64,000 nt of DNA from Symbiodinium natans (GCA_905221605.1 CAJNDS010000207.1:64001-128000); one strand, 5' to 3'; positions 1 to 11,230 are shown, numbered from the stretch's first letter. A program made the numbers and translations. The notes: a model not told the origin generated them from the letters alone.

Positions 1-106
1 GATCCTGACTCCGTCTCCGCGGAAATCCAGGGTTGTTCGTCCAATGCTCGGAGATAAAGTTGCATGGCTCATGCTAGCCTCTTGCCAACCTCTTTTCGTT
101 TAACAG

Positions 107-593
107 CTGGGTGGAGCCGTGGGTACTCGGGTACTGCCAGCCTGCCTCCGAGGTCACAGTGCACTACACGGCACGAGTTGTTGATGGTGATGTCTTCGAG
201 ACAACGCGAGAGAGCAACGAAAGGACTACTGGGCCACTGAAATTTCGCGTGGGGCATGGCGAGGCTATGCGAGGACTGGAAGAGGCAGCGGCTCGTCTAA
301 TTTGAGCAGTATGCAACTAGTGTCAGCAGTGCACACGTCTGTGCTCTTACTCTAAGGTTATGAGCATGAGCAAGGGTGAGCTTTCGAGGTTCTATATGGC
401 CCCGGAGCTGGCATACGGCGACGAAGGCCTGGGCGACAAGGTACCCCCCGGCGCTTCACTCGAGTATGAAATCGAGCTTCTCAATGTGGTGGACATGGAT
501 CCAGATGTGGATGAGTTCAACGCAGACATCGAGATCCCGAAGGACTTGGACAAGATGGGTAAGAACGATCTGGGCGAAGGCCTGGCTTCTTGA
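107..593 (+). CDS. FKBP-type peptidyl-prolyl isomerase, last two exons
   Basis: Two plus-strand exons encode most of an FKBP domain, which isomerises Xaa-Pro bonds. The first (107 to about 294, after a TTAACAG acceptor) reads VTVHYTARVVDGDVFETT and then a segment ending GEAMRGLEEAAAR, matching the family strand 'V-x-V-H-Y-x-G-x-x-x-D-G-x-x-F-D' and the helix after it. The second (about 357 to the TGA at 591-593) reads ELAYGDEGLGDKVPPGASL followed by EYEIELL, matching the family signature 'AYG-x-x-G-x-x-x-x-I-P-P-x-x-x-L-x-F-x-V-E-L'. An acidic tail follows. The 5' end lies left of the window. The exact donor near 294 is not settled; no GT there joins in phase, so a non-GT donor is possible. 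The family is secure; whether further exons lie downstream is not. Confidence 0.82.
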
Positions 594-1195
594 GAACCCA
601 GCGGGGGCCCAGAAGGCTACGCAAGGCTGCTGGCTTGCTGAAGTAGTTGGACCAAGACACGCCCACGGCCGTGGGGTTGGATGAACGTTTTCTGGTTTTT
701 CAGGGTTGCGGGGGGGGGGGGGGGGGGGGGGGGGGGGAGGGGCATAATATCGTCCATGTGGCGACCATGCCGAAAACCCGAGTATTCTGCCTTTTTGTAC
801 AATTTATACGGATGTTTCTGGAACAAGACGTGCTGTCACAAGCATTTATGCCTTCTGCGAACATAGACAATGGCCGTTGTTGCCTCTTTGACAACATGTA
901 ATCAATTTTCCCATATTTGTCTCTTGTTCCCCTCGTTTTGCTCTTAAGCAGTTTCTAAAACCGCTCGGGAGGCTTGAATGCAAGCCTGGGGAAACGATCG
1001 GCAGGCTTAGTTGAGACCCCCCCTCGCACAAAGAAGGTAACAGTAACGTAGGGCATGTTAAGCTAACCAGGTTTGGATTTGACGGGTTCGGGGCTAGGCT
1101 TATGTGCGAGCCCGCTTCCCCAAGTAGTTTGCTAGGCACAACGACATTTCCGTGCTGAATTCGGCTTAGGCTAAGTCGTTCTGAGCACCTGGCAG
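594..1195. other. stretch without supported exon
   Basis: Nothing coding that I can support. It contains a 28-base poly-G tract. The Gly-rich and Pro-rich frames across that tract are artefacts of the homopolymer. Confidence 0.5.
710..737. repeat. poly-G tract, 28 bases
   Basis: Twenty-eight consecutive G residues, followed by AGGGG. A tract like this can fold as a G-quadruplex and is prone to length error in sequencing. Confidence 0.97.
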
Positions 1196-1290
1196 GTGGC
1201 AAAGACCCACTGGGGAAGTACTACTGGGAGCGCCACGGCCAGGACCGCCCAGCTGCAAAGGGCATCAAAGGGAAGCTGCTTGTCCATCAC
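1196..1290 (+). CDS. unrecognised exon, possibly of the FKBP gene or the next gene
   Basis: After a CTGGCAG acceptor the frame reads GKDPLGKYYWERHGQDRP and then AAKGIKGK, a balanced composition unlike the surrounding noise. It runs into a (GC)n microsatellite. I do not recognise the domain. It could be a further exon of the FKBP gene, whose stop at 591 would then lie in an intron, or an exon of the gene at 1713-2190. Confidence 0.4.
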
Positions 1291-1302
1291 GCTAAATCCA
1301 AT

Positions 1303-1330
1303 GCGCGCGCGCGCGCGCGCGCGCGCGCGC
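1303..1330. repeat. (GC)14 microsatellite
   Basis: Pure alternating GC, 28 bases, preceded by CAAT and followed by CCGCAC. It is self-complementary and creates the Ala-Arg frames seen on both strands here. Confidence 0.97.
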
Positions 1331-1712
1331 CCGCACTTTGACGACACGAGTCGAGTCCAGGTGTTCTTGATGACAGCTTCATGCATGATACTGTCGTAGA
1401 TGGTTTGCTCCATGTACTGTGCTTCGTGTTATGCACGCGCCAGGGTTTGCCGCTTACTGCATGTCATGGACATACGGCTGATATGAAAGTACTTCATCAT
1501 TTTGACAAGACTGCAACAGACTTCGCGCTGTCACGCATGTAGTAGGAGTACAGAGGAGCTTGACTTCTCGTTTCCATGAATCTGGGGCATCAACGCTGTT
1601 TTTGTCATCACCAGGGTTGCTGCTTGCGACTTCTGCTAGTCTCATGGTTGATGTAGGTCGTGGTTTTTGAGCAACGTGATGTGTTGCTGTTGTTGCTGCC
1701 GCTTCTGCCGAG

Positions 1713-2190
1713 ATTCGTGACGGTGTGTATCTTCCTGAGCAGGACATGCTTGTGTTCATCCCCATTGACGCTGCCGTCTCGAGCAAAGATGTCGAGTGTT
1801 TGTGCCCTGGCTTCGAAGCAAGAGACGAACGGAGGTAGGCTCCAAGTTTTCAGCAGACTTCGAGAGGCTCTTGAAGAGCCATATCTCTGCCACTGTGGCA
1901 GGCGAAGATCCTTGTCTGCTCGGAAATCTGTTTTGAGTCTTTCATGTCTGGGGCCATCGTGGCGGGAGGTTTGGTGGCGTTGGTGGCGGAATCATGTCTG
2001 ATACGAAGGATACGAATGGTAAGCCAGCTTCCGGGTCATTTCAGCTTAGGCCATCTTTGATGGAGAGCCCGGCCTCGAAATCGACGAAGATGAGAGCGAC
2101 TGGGAGATCGATAGGGACCAGGGAGTCGTGTGCATCCGCCTTCGGAAGGCCCCTGAATTCGATGCAAACCTCTCAACCACCCTTGTCTTT
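1713..2190 (+). CDS. unrecognised multi-exon gene with one phase-perfect exon
   Basis: Exon 1713-1834 reads RDGVYLPEQDMLVFIPIDAA and continues in frame to a GTAGGC donor. Exon 2050-2190 is exactly 47 codons, bounded by a CTTAG acceptor and a GTGAGT donor, and reads GLEIDEDESDWEIDRDQG followed by VVCIRLRKAPEFDANLSTT. A likely exon lies between 1854 and 1935, where two frames are both plausible. A hydrophobic run (SGAIVAGGLVALVAES) near 1950-2000 could be a membrane helix. I do not recognise the family. The aspartic protease exons start only 470 bases downstream on the same strand, so this might be the 5' part of that gene, but no protease active-site motif is visible here. Confidence 0.5.
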
Positions 2191-2659
2191 GTGAGTATTT
2201 GTTTCGAGCGATCGACATTACGAAGCAGTTTTCAAATGGCATATTCGGGTCAGTTTTAGGCTTTCGGCATGGTTGTCTCCGTTCCTTGGACGAATCCCCA
2301 TGTTCGTGCTGCGCTCCGAGCAGGATCATGAGTTCAAACGATGGCCGCCGCATCTCCTGAAATGAAAGCCAAGCCCGGCATCAGCAGATGCGCGAGTGTT
2401 TGTGAGCAGCAGTGCTGCTGCCAATGGATGCATGTCCAAAGTGGATGAAGCGCTCTGTACAGCTCTGTACAATAGCTGGCTCTTGTCTGGTAGATCATTT
2501 CGACGCCACTCTATGCATTCTTCTCGAAAAACCTAATGTGTGGGGATGCTGTAGAAGCGTTGTGACAAGCACGACACGAATCTGTGAATGCTGGTCAAAT
2601 AGCATTGGAGATGGGGATGCTACGAATCGGCCAGTGTGTTTGTAGTATGGCCAGTGCAG

Positions 2660-3429
2660 GCTGGGTGTCCGTGAAGACTGTTCCAACTTCGACACGCTGC
2701 CGGACTTTCGCCTCAGCCACCCCTATCAACAGTTCTTTTTCTGAGCACTCGGCCATGAGAGTCAAGCATGCGGCAGGATCTGGGCTTTGTCATGGGTGGC
2801 CACACCCTGAAGCTGACCCCACAGGCCTCCGCATGTCCTTTTAGGTTGCGTTTCCCTTTAGCGTGACATGTTTGGCCGTTTGCCGAATCTTTTTTTGTGG
2901 TTTGTCAGTGGCCTAGGTGAGCTGTAGCAAGGCTTTGTTCGGCGACGGGCGTTCCATGGCGTTCCTATCGCAGACAGCAGCAGAGTATTCAGAGTACCCA
3001 GTCTGGTTGCAGGATTATGTCGACCGCGATGGCCACACTTGCACCGCCTGCCCAGCCTGCCTTACTGGCGTACACGAATCGTACACGACTCATACACGAA
3101 TCATACACGAACCGTACACACGAGGTTTAGTGATGTTTGCAGGCTGCTTCTGTGAGATGTATCAGCCAGTTGGCGCTGATGACGCTGGATGTGCCACCAC
3201 CAAAGGGGCCACTCTTTATCTTCGGTGACCCTCTTCTGCGCAAGTGCGCCCCTCTGTGAACGATCTTTGGGGGCACTGTCGTGTGGGTGTTAGGAATGGT
3301 AAAAGTGGTGAAAAGCGTGTTAAAAAGCTCATGGCAAGGTACTACACAGTCTACGACCGCGAGAACCTCCAGGCGTCGCTGCGGTTTGTGAGCTGCGGCC
3401 CCTACTACTCTCATCCCCACGCATTGTAG
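2660..3429 (+). CDS. pepsin-like aspartic protease, C-terminal exons
   Basis: Five short exons give the C-terminal lobe of an A1 family aspartic protease. In order they read EDCSNFDTLP (2660 to about 2702), DLGFVMGGHTLKLTPQ (2777 on), DYVDRDGHTC (about 3011 on), LMTLDVPPPKGPLFIFGDPL (about 3163 on) and YYTVYDRENLQASLRF (about 3335 on). The pattern 'CSNFDTLPD..F..GG..L.LTP.DYV...C......DVPPP.GPLFIFGDP.LRKYYTVYDRE' is the usual pepsin and cathepsin D ending with the lGDxFLRxYYTVFD strand. The join LP|DLGF needs a GA donor, and LTPQ|DYV fits a GC donor; RK|YYTV fits GTGCGC with AAG|G. I could not find either DTG/DSG catalytic motif upstream, so the N-terminal lobe is missing, displaced or unrecognised. 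Confidence 0.75.
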
Positions 3430-4697
3430 GGTCATAGGCTTTGCAAAACGTCTCCCCTTTTGCAGGTGGGCTTCGCGATGGCTGCGCAGCCTCGACGCGG
3501 CACACCTTGACGAACTGCAATAGCTTCAGCAGTACCTGAGTTTCAGAGTTAGCCATCTCTTTTCTGACAGACGCAGTTTGAGATTTCCAAGCTACAGTCC
3601 TTGCCGAAGCTGAACAGCACTTATAAAGTGTTACACACGGCACATAGCCGAGCTTGTCTCAGGATCATTCAGGTTTCACCCTGTCCAGATGCGTTCTGCA
3701 AAAAGTCTGTCTATTTCCCACGTATTCTTCATACCAATGGTGATGCTCTGCGTACGGCTGTACACAGGGTTTTGGGAAAGCCGAAAAGCCCCGGGCCTCA
3801 AAGCGACTCCAAGCTTCATTGCACCGCTCTTGGCCCAATCTCTCGAGATTTCGAGATCCTGAGCCAGGTTACATTCGCACGACCAGCCGAGAAAGAGTGA
3901 AACAGCCCCAGTGCACAATTACTACGGTAGAGCTGATCGCAGATCAACACTGTAAGAGTTGCTGCCGCCGGGGTGTTTTTGTTGGCCTGCAATGGGCCGG
4001 CGTCCTACGGGTGATACGAAAGACTGAATGGACGTGCAGCCAATCCCGCACCGACATTGCCACCGCGTTGTTGTTGGGCATCGTTGTGGTGAGGTGACTG
4101 CTGCGCGTGAATTTCCTTCGTCAGGATGTGAACGTGCTGATTGTCTTGGAAATAGTGGATGCTGCACGAGCGCTTGCTAGCGGGACACTGATCCCTGAAA
4201 TCCCGAAGTCTCTGCAAGCTCACTGGACCTAGACCCTCAATTTCAACATGCTAGCCTCACGAGCCTGAAGACCCTAAGGTGACCCTAAAGTGGCTATGAA
4301 CCCCAACTGAAACCAGCGCCGGGAATTCTTTGAGGCGAGGCAGAGCCTGATCTGTGGCCACCTCAGAGAGGCTTGAACCAAGCTGGCGGTGCTTCTTGGA
4401 AGTCCAGTCCCTGCCTTTCCCTGTCAATGCTTCGTGAAATTGGTGAGGGCGACCTGCTAGTGCAGATGGGCTTCCATAAGGGTGAAGCAAGTGTCGGCCA
4501 ATCTAAGCACTTCTCAAACTCGCTTTTCGGCCAAGATCCATGGACGCAGATGGCGACGCCAGGACGGGACCGAAAGACCTGCATGCTGCATGCTGCATCC
4601 CATCCCCACCTTTCAGCCCCAAAGTTCTAGCCTCGTGTGAGCTCTGTTCACAGACAGCAGTCCTGGGATCAGCTTGCTGAGCCATGTGTTTGTGCAG
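3430..4697. other. stretch without firmly supported exon
   Basis: No recognisable protein. One weak plus-strand frame near 4425-4500 reads LREIGEGDLLVQMGFHKGE and may be an exon, but neither boundary is clear. Confidence 0.4.
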
Positions 4698-4841
4698 GCG
4701 CTGTGCCGAGGAGGTGGATTTCGGTGCAGACGGTGCGACCGCTGACGCTTTCAAAAGCCCTGAGCCCTTCCTCCACCTCCTCACCACCTTCGGCCCTAAA
4801 GATTCATGGCCCATGCTTGCAATTCTTGCAAGGTCGACTCA
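4698..4841 (+). CDS. unrecognised exon
   Basis: Starts after TTTGTGCAG and ends before a good GTAAGC donor, 144 bases. It reads CAEEVDFGADGATADAFKSP and then EPFLHLLTTFGPKDSWPMLA. Composition, boundaries and length fit a real internal exon. I do not recognise the family. Confidence 0.5.
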
Positions 4842-5088
4842 CGTAAGCTTCTCTACTTTCGTCCTCGAGTGTCGCCAGCCAGGAGATGCCAGCGCGTTCC
4901 GCACTCAGACTCGGACGGCTCCAGGATCCGCACAGTTTCTGTGATCCGGCGGCGGACTTGTAGCCTGTCTCCCTCCGCCGGGCTAGAGTCCAGGAATACC
5001 TACCAGCCTACCAGTGTGTAAGGTCTGTAAGATTGCAAAGCTGTGTAGCTTTGCATGGTAGCCGTACTACTGCTGTACTCATTCCCAG

Positions 5089-5180
5089 GTCCATGCCCAC
5101 GGGTACATGTGCAAAGGGCAACGCTTCCGCCATCAGTATGAAGATGTGAATATGGATGAACATGGTGTGGATTTTGAGGG
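5089..5180 (+). CDS. unrecognised exon
   Basis: After a TTCCCAG acceptor the phase-0 frame reads HGYMCKGQRFRHQYEDVNMD and then EHGVDFE. It looks like genuine coding sequence and lies 250 bases after the exon at 4698, so both may belong to one gene. The 3' boundary is uncertain. The 152-codon frame on the opposite strand looks like its shadow. Confidence 0.42.
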
Positions 5181-5503
5181 GAGCTGTTTGTCTCGTGCTT
5201 GGAAGAGCCCAAAGGCAAGATCCATCGTCTGCAACTGCGGCAACCACATGAGAACATACGGAAGGTGAACGTGGGGCTTCTCATGTAGCTGTGGGGCATC
5301 ATTTGTGGATCTTCACAGCTCCTGCTTCGGCCTGGACATGGTGAGTCGACAAACAGATCCACAGGATGTTGATGCTTCCGGAGTACCTGCTTGGGATCTA
5401 ACGGATCTAACCATCCTGCCCACACCGTCAATGCACACATGTCGAGAACGGGAAGCACTATAACATCTATAACAGTTCCGGGCCCCGCACCGTCATTGGG
5501 GTC

Positions 5504-5606
<103 letters not shown>

Positions 5607-5816
5607 ACACAGCAATGTAGTTGACAAAAAGCATCAGCACTCCTTGGCGGTGTAGTCGCGGTTTGAAACGTTGTCTTTAGACTGCATGTGATGCAGGCAC
5701 GCTCCAGAATCTTGCTGAGTGAGATGTTTGAGCTTTGCCCACTTGATGCACTTTCTTTTTTGTCAGCATGGCGACGATGACGAGCATGTCAGGCGCTGTG
5801 CTGGTGATCATGAGTA

Positions 5817-6140
5817 GGACTCTATGCGTGCGGCAAGACTGGCCTCAACCTCCATGTGCAGAAGACCTTCGGGATGCTCTTGCTCGCAAAGCCCCAGCTC
5901 AAGGACTCCCAAATTTATCCAGTAGCCAGAGCAAAAAACCGGATGATGAGACCGACTGGCAGATGCCTGACCGTCATGACTTTCTCGCGATGAGAAGCTC
6001 TCCGTATGCGGTGGCGAACACGATTGGCAACACCACAAATGCCTGGCCGGACCCATCTCCATTCACAGCCAAACTCTCGGCAGCCTCGGCACATCTTTCA
6101 TCTTGTTCGTTCCTGGGGCTCGGCATTGTCGCTACAATTC
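5817..6140 (+). CDS. exons of a possible membrane protein
   Basis: One frame at 5817 to about 5966 reads GKTGLNLHVQKTFGMLLLAK and then PQLKDSQIYPVARAKNR. A second in about 6040-6135 reads CLAGPISIHSQTLGSLGTSF and then ILFVPGA, hydrophobic enough for a membrane helix. Both differ from the longest open frame here. I cannot name the family, and splice sites are not clear. Confidence 0.35.
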
Positions 6141-6378
6141 GCTACAGCCTGTAGTTTCAGAACTGTTGGGCTCAACCTCGCTCACCAGATCGTTCCACCA
6201 TGACACCACAGCCTATGCTTGCTGATGATCTGTGCCGACGGCCTCGAGAAGTAAGTGAAACGCCTCCTTGTGAACAGGGTGTCGGACGTCAGCGCATATG
6301 GAATGCATGAAACTTGCTTCAGTAGCCCCTTGAAGTTTTGTACTGCGTGAAGGACATCAGCACCGTTTTTTTCATCAG

Positions 6379-6446
6379 CCTTGAGTCCCTTTCATGCGCA
6401 GTGCCAAGACACGTACTTCGAACCGGTGGCCGGTGGAAGGAGGCAG
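6379..6446 (+). CDS. unrecognised short exon
   Basis: A pyrimidine-rich TTTTTTTCATCAG acceptor is followed by LSPFHAQCQDTYFEPVAGG and a CAG|GTTCG donor, 68 bases. It is credible by boundaries alone and has no recognised function. Confidence 0.3.
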
Positions 6447-8557
6447 GTTCGATCGTCTTTGATCATCGTATCACATGTGCAGTGTTCTTTCTACCAACAC
6501 CAGACATTCTCAGCGAACTCGGAAGCACATTGTTCCGTGGTGCTTGTGGTGCGCTCATGACTCATGCAACTGGTCTTCGAGATCACTCTGTTCCATTGAC
6601 TCGCACGTGATCGAATTGTGCACATGACGCTCGTGGCTTCATGAAAGAAATGCAGCCAGTCCTCGCTTCGGAGTTGTGATGTGGAGTGCGGGATCCGACT
6701 TGGCCAAAGCACCCTTCCGTCCTACATAGCTTCGGTGTAAAGGAGGTCATCTCTGGCAAGTTCTCCTGCCAATCTATCCTGGAAATGGGAGCGCAGGGGC
6801 ATGCAGGTGTGAAGTCGCGCCTAGCCCGGGCCTGCTTCTTTGCGCATTTGCATATATCATAAGCCGCAAATAGCCGCAGATTGTCCTTTCAACTAAGGCA
6901 ATGAAGGCAGCGGACATGGATAAACAAGCGAGTCCCACTTTCGTAAAGGCTGCACCGCGCATCCTGCAAGATGGCATCATATGGCATCCCAACCTCCAAC
7001 CGGGGGGGGGCACCTGGTGACTTTCGGACTGGAGGGGAACGAAATCAACACGCGTCTCGGGCTCTTGCTGGGCATCCAGGGCATGCGGCATGCGGAATAA
7101 GATCCGGCAGCCCTACGGCTTCAGTGGTGTGATCAGCCACGCGGAACCCCCCAAGATTTTGGCAGCCAGTGCCACAGACACGGCTTGACATGGCTTGTTC
7201 TTATGGCTGTGGGCTCCTTTCAGCTTGCAGCGCCTCCCTTCCCATCTTTGCAAGGTCGGAGCCCGAGAACGATCTCCCAAAGGACAGGTTGCGCAGTTGG
7301 AACTTGGTGTGGGCTTTTTTGGGGTCTGGGAGTCATGGGGGGGGGTCATGGTTTGGCATCGCGATGTAGGGTTTGGGATTTAGGGATATTTAGGGTTTAG
7401 GAGAGCAGCCAAAAGCTGAGAGGCCATTCAGTTGAACTCAGTTTTCTTCCGCCCTCTCGTCTCCGGCTCAGCCTGTAGTTGGTGCTTAGCATGCTTCCAG
7501 GAGGGCGACGGTGGTGTCCGGGCCTCGTTCGGACATTTCATCGAGCCTCGAATTTGTAAGCCCACGGCATTCCTGAGACGTCCTGAGCTTATCCTACTCT
7601 AAAGGACTCCAAAGGCCCTTTGTAAGACTTGCCAAGCTTTGCATCTTCGGCTCTGTGCGGCTTGCCCGATTTCCGTTGTCGGCTTGCGAGTTGCGACTTA
7701 GGGTCAGCTGTCAAATCGGGGGTCAGCTGTCAAGGCGGTTTCGAGTTTCGATTAGTTGAAGCTTGTGAGTTGTTGACAGCAGGGTCTACATGTAACACGC
7801 TTAGCCACCAGGAGCCTTTGCAGGTCCGGCCGCAATGGCTAAGAATTCTGAGCTTCGGCTCTAGTGCGCTGCGAAAGCTCTGTGTCCAATTTTGACCTTC
7901 AGCCTCTAAGGGGGAAGCCGCCAAGAACTACTGGCTGCGGATATAGCATCCTGGGCTTGTCTTGCTCGGACCCAACGATCAGGTCTCTCCAGGCAGGCTT
8001 CAGGCATCTGATGCACTGCATGGGTGTTGGGGGGTAAGGCGATCAAACACCATGACCTCAAGCCCTCCAACCCAAATCACAAGAAAGCCTTGCCATTTAC
8101 CGTGAAACGACCGCCAGCCCGCTTCCTCCGCGCTTCGGTTACATTGCGATCAAGAAGGCTAGCAGTCTTGAGACCAGGAATGAGAGGTCCATTTGTTCTG
8201 TGTTCTGGGGCTCGTTGCTGAGCGGGGTGCAGGGAATTGCAGGAAGAGATGTGGTGAGAGCTTGAGCTTGCTGACTTTCACATGCTTGAATTGCCGCAGC
8301 AAGTGGTAACAATCTCCAGTTGACGCGGGACTTGCTCCAAACCGACAAAGACCTTGTCACGGGCGAGACGAACAATGCCCGCTCCCTGGGGGCGTCTGAA
8401 GGAACCAGAGTATGACAGGTGAAGCGAGCCATTGTTTGGGCATGAATTCTCGTAGCTAGGTTTAGTCAGGCCGCGGTTTCGTACCCAGCTTTCACTCGGC
8501 AACCCCCGGCTTGTAAGGAGAAGCGCTACGCTCTCATGTGCATGTGGCACGGCTGCA
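6447..8557. other. stretch without supported exon
   Basis: Only short, mutually conflicting frames. It contains the degenerate TTTAGGG stretch described separately at 7367. Confidence 0.45.
7367..7401. repeat. degenerate TTTAGGG telomere-type repeat
   Basis: About five degenerate units of TTTAGGG in the orientation opposite to the array at 8558. With a single copy this could be chance, but the unit matches the nearby array. Confidence 0.6.
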
Positions 8558-8640
8558 CCTAAACCCTAAACCCTAAACCCTGAACCCTAAACCCTAAACC
8601 CTAAACCCTAAACCATAAACCCTAAACCCTAAAGCCTAAA
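8558..8640. repeat. interstitial telomere repeat (CCCTAAA)n
   Basis: About twelve head-to-tail units of CCCTAAA with three substituted units. The unit is the plant and dinoflagellate telomere repeat. Ordinary sequence lies on both sides, so the array is interstitial in this window. Confidence 0.95.
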
Positions 8641-9883
8641 TCCAAATGGTCGCGACAAGTTTCGACCCAGGAGCTCCCAGGAGATTGCGGAACAGCCGCT
8701 TGGGGCTGCATAGCATGGTGGTTCCAAATGGCTTCAGGCAGTTTGGAGAGGACTTGAGCTTAAAGAGCTTAAGGGCCCAGAATGGCCCATACATAAGGGC
8801 CGAGTCCCCGGCTCAGGGTGTTCAGGCCCATACCGCCCGAAGCTCCCAGGCTGGCGGCCAAGGTCCGTGGCCACGTGCCGCAGCAGGGTGCGGAGCCGCT
8901 GAATGCCGATTCTCGGCGGAAAGAGACAGGGAGTTTGTTGTTGGATCGTTTCGGGGGGTTAGCTGCTTGCCATGGCTTGTCGCTCATCCTTTTGAGGTTT
9001 GCTACTGGGGTCCAGTCGCATCTCGCATCTTCTTGTGTATGCTCGCTTCGCGGCTGTGAATCTTTGGGGAATCGCTGCCCACGGTCACGCCTGCAAGGGT
9101 TCCTGTACAAGTTTGGTGATACACTGCGTTCTCAGGATTTCTTGTTGACTGCTGGATGTTGTTGCGCGTTGAGTGCAAGTCACCATGTTCGCATGCCAAG
9201 CAGCGTTGATAGGTGTTCACAATGTTGCGGTGAACAGCTGGATTTTGGCAGGTTTACTTCTGTTGTTTCGTTATCTTATGGATAGCGAGGACTGGGCATT
9301 CGCGTGTCCTTGTCATCTCTGGCTTGGAGCCGTTTTGTTATGGGCTTTGGCTTGTCTCGGCCAGGAGCCATTTTGTCATGGACATTCGGGCTGTCATGTT
9401 TGCATCCTAGCAGCTCCTAGCACTACCCTAAGCCGGATATGGCATCCGTAGATGGCATGGGACATTGAGCTTGGCTCCACCTTACCACTGCCCAGGAGCT
9501 GTATTCAGAGGTCTTGTGCCCAGCTTCCTCTTGTTGCAGACACATTGAAGCTGTGGTGTGGTAGTCAACCATGTGCTGCCGTAACCCCTCTATGCGCTTC
9601 GCAGCCAAGGAGGAGCGTCAGAATCAGTTCGGACCATTGCAGGCCCAGCAGCGCGCCTGGCGCTCAGGTTGGCGTTGCTGGCGGTCGCCGTCGTCCTACC
9701 GTAGTGCAATTGCCCGTCAAGTTCTCCTTTCTTGCTGTCTCGTCGTGCTCTGCTTCCGTCCTTTCCTCGTCCTCCTCCGCGCGGTTGCTGCCCATGTTGC
9801 GCTAGAGGGCATTCCTTGCCCCTTAACAGCCCTGAACGGATCGTGGTCTGCAAAATGACTGGGCAGCGATTGCTTGCACTTCG
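8641..9883. other. stretch with weak exon candidates
   Basis: A frame near 8845-8935 reads APRLAAKVRGHVPQQGAEPL and may be an exon. A near-duplicate of about 20 bases (GGAGCCRTTTTGTYATGG) occurs at about 9328 and 9365. A frame at 9598-9690 reads FAAKEERQNQFGPLQAQQRA. None is firm. Confidence 0.3.
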
Positions 9884-10351
9884 ATGAAGCTGACCAGGCT
9901 CTGCAAAGCAGCACGCAGCTGCAGGCAGGCCACGAGAAACCCAGCTGGGAATCCCAGCAGACACAGCCCAACTCACACCGCTTGTTTTGCATGTTGCCCT
10001 TTGAAGAGCCAATGTCATAGGCTCACAGGTTCTCTGACTCAGGATTGCAGACTCACTTGCCCGAAAGTTCAGATCGAGTCCATCAGTGTCCGCACCAGCT
10101 GAGGTGAGCGTGTTGGTGGCACCAAGCGCTTCGTGATTGTCCGCAACCTCACCCCGGATGTGGGAGGCTCAGCCTACTTCCTCCCCACCTCAGGACTGCC
10201 TGACACACAGCGACGTTTCTGTGGAAGTTAGGGAGTGCAGGCCACCTTTGCCAAGGCTAAGAGCTATGCCTGGTTTCGGCGTTTCCCGGCCTCGGACCGG
10301 ATGAAGAGCGCCACAGCCGGGGCCCCAGAGAGCGCTGTGGAGAGTTGCTGA
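9884..10351 (+). pseudogene. decayed reading frame with two internal stops
   Basis: A single frame stays protein-like through two stops. It reads KVQIESISVRTS, TGA at 10100, GERVGGTKRFVIVRNLTPDV and a further segment, TAG at 10229, GVQATFAKAKSYAWFRRFP, then ASDRMKSATAGAPESAVESC and a TGA at 10349. Composition after each stop is as good as before. That suggests a broken copy of a longer gene, although introns containing the stops cannot be excluded. I do not recognise the family; FVIVRNLTPDV vaguely recalls an RNA-binding strand but is too short to name. Confidence 0.4.
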
Positions 10352-11230
10352 AAGAGGGTGTCCCGAGTCATGAAACGTGAGCCCTGAGAAACCTACATCC
10401 CATTACATCCCCAATTGTCACACTTGTAGCATCCACTTTCTCACCCTTTAGTAGCCGTCGGCTGTCCTAAGTCCTTATCTTCAAATATTTCGGTTCGTCT
10501 TCTTTGTGTGTACTCCGGAGCTGCCTCGCGCCAGTCTCCCTAAGACCCTGCAAACGTCGCTTCGCCGACATGGGCCGCAAGCACCAAGCTCCCAACAGCT
10601 CCCGAACCCTGGTCCTCTACATCATGAATCCCTATTAGCCCCGGGCCCCCTTGTTATAACTTAAGATACAGTGGAGACTGACATGAGAACGGAAAGGTGC
10701 ATGGCCACAAGGGCGGCCCGCGCTGGGCCGCCTTGGAGTGTGCCTCGGAGGAGGAGAGCGGGCTTACAAGATCTTACAAGAAACTTGCGAGAAGGGTTTA
10801 AGATGTTTTCATGGTGCAGTTTGTGTTGTTGTGGCTTCAAAGGGTTTAGTTTGTTCAGTTTTTGGTTGACATGGTTTGGTTTGTTCGTTAGGCATGGGTT
10901 TAATGCGTTTACTGGGTTGGTTTAGGGGTCTAAGGGGTTTATCGCGTCGGAAACCCTCGAAATGCCGTAAAAAAAACACTTGCTTTGTTTCTATGCGAAG
11001 CTGGCTATCCATCGTTGCACGTGTCCATGGCCTTATGACCTTGTTTATTCGACTAGAGCAGCCAGAGCATTCCCAGCGGAGATCATCAAGCTGAGAGCTT
11101 CACCCATGCGCAGCTTCGCGTGGAGTCGAGGAAGTCGCCAGGAAGTCCTGTAAAGACAGTCCCTTTTAAAGACTTCGTGCGGAGTCGAGGAGGTCCTTTC
11201 AAGACGTGCCCTTACGGCCTGCCTTGGCAG
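10352..11230. other. stretch without supported exon
   Basis: T- and G-rich sequence around 10800-10930 (repeated GGTTTGGTTTGTT-like runs). A 22-codon frame at 10570 starts MGRKHQAPNSSRTLVLYI but has no support. Confidence 0.4.

Noticed and set aside
617-901. Gly-rich and Pro-rich frames at the poly-G tract
   Set aside because: They exist only because of the 28-base homopolymer; the flanking codons do not look coding.
1171-1413. Ala-Arg repeat frames on both strands
   Set aside because: Produced by the (GC)14 microsatellite.
5000-5458. 152-codon minus-strand frame
   Set aside because: It overlaps a better plus-strand exon at 5,089 with a clear acceptor.
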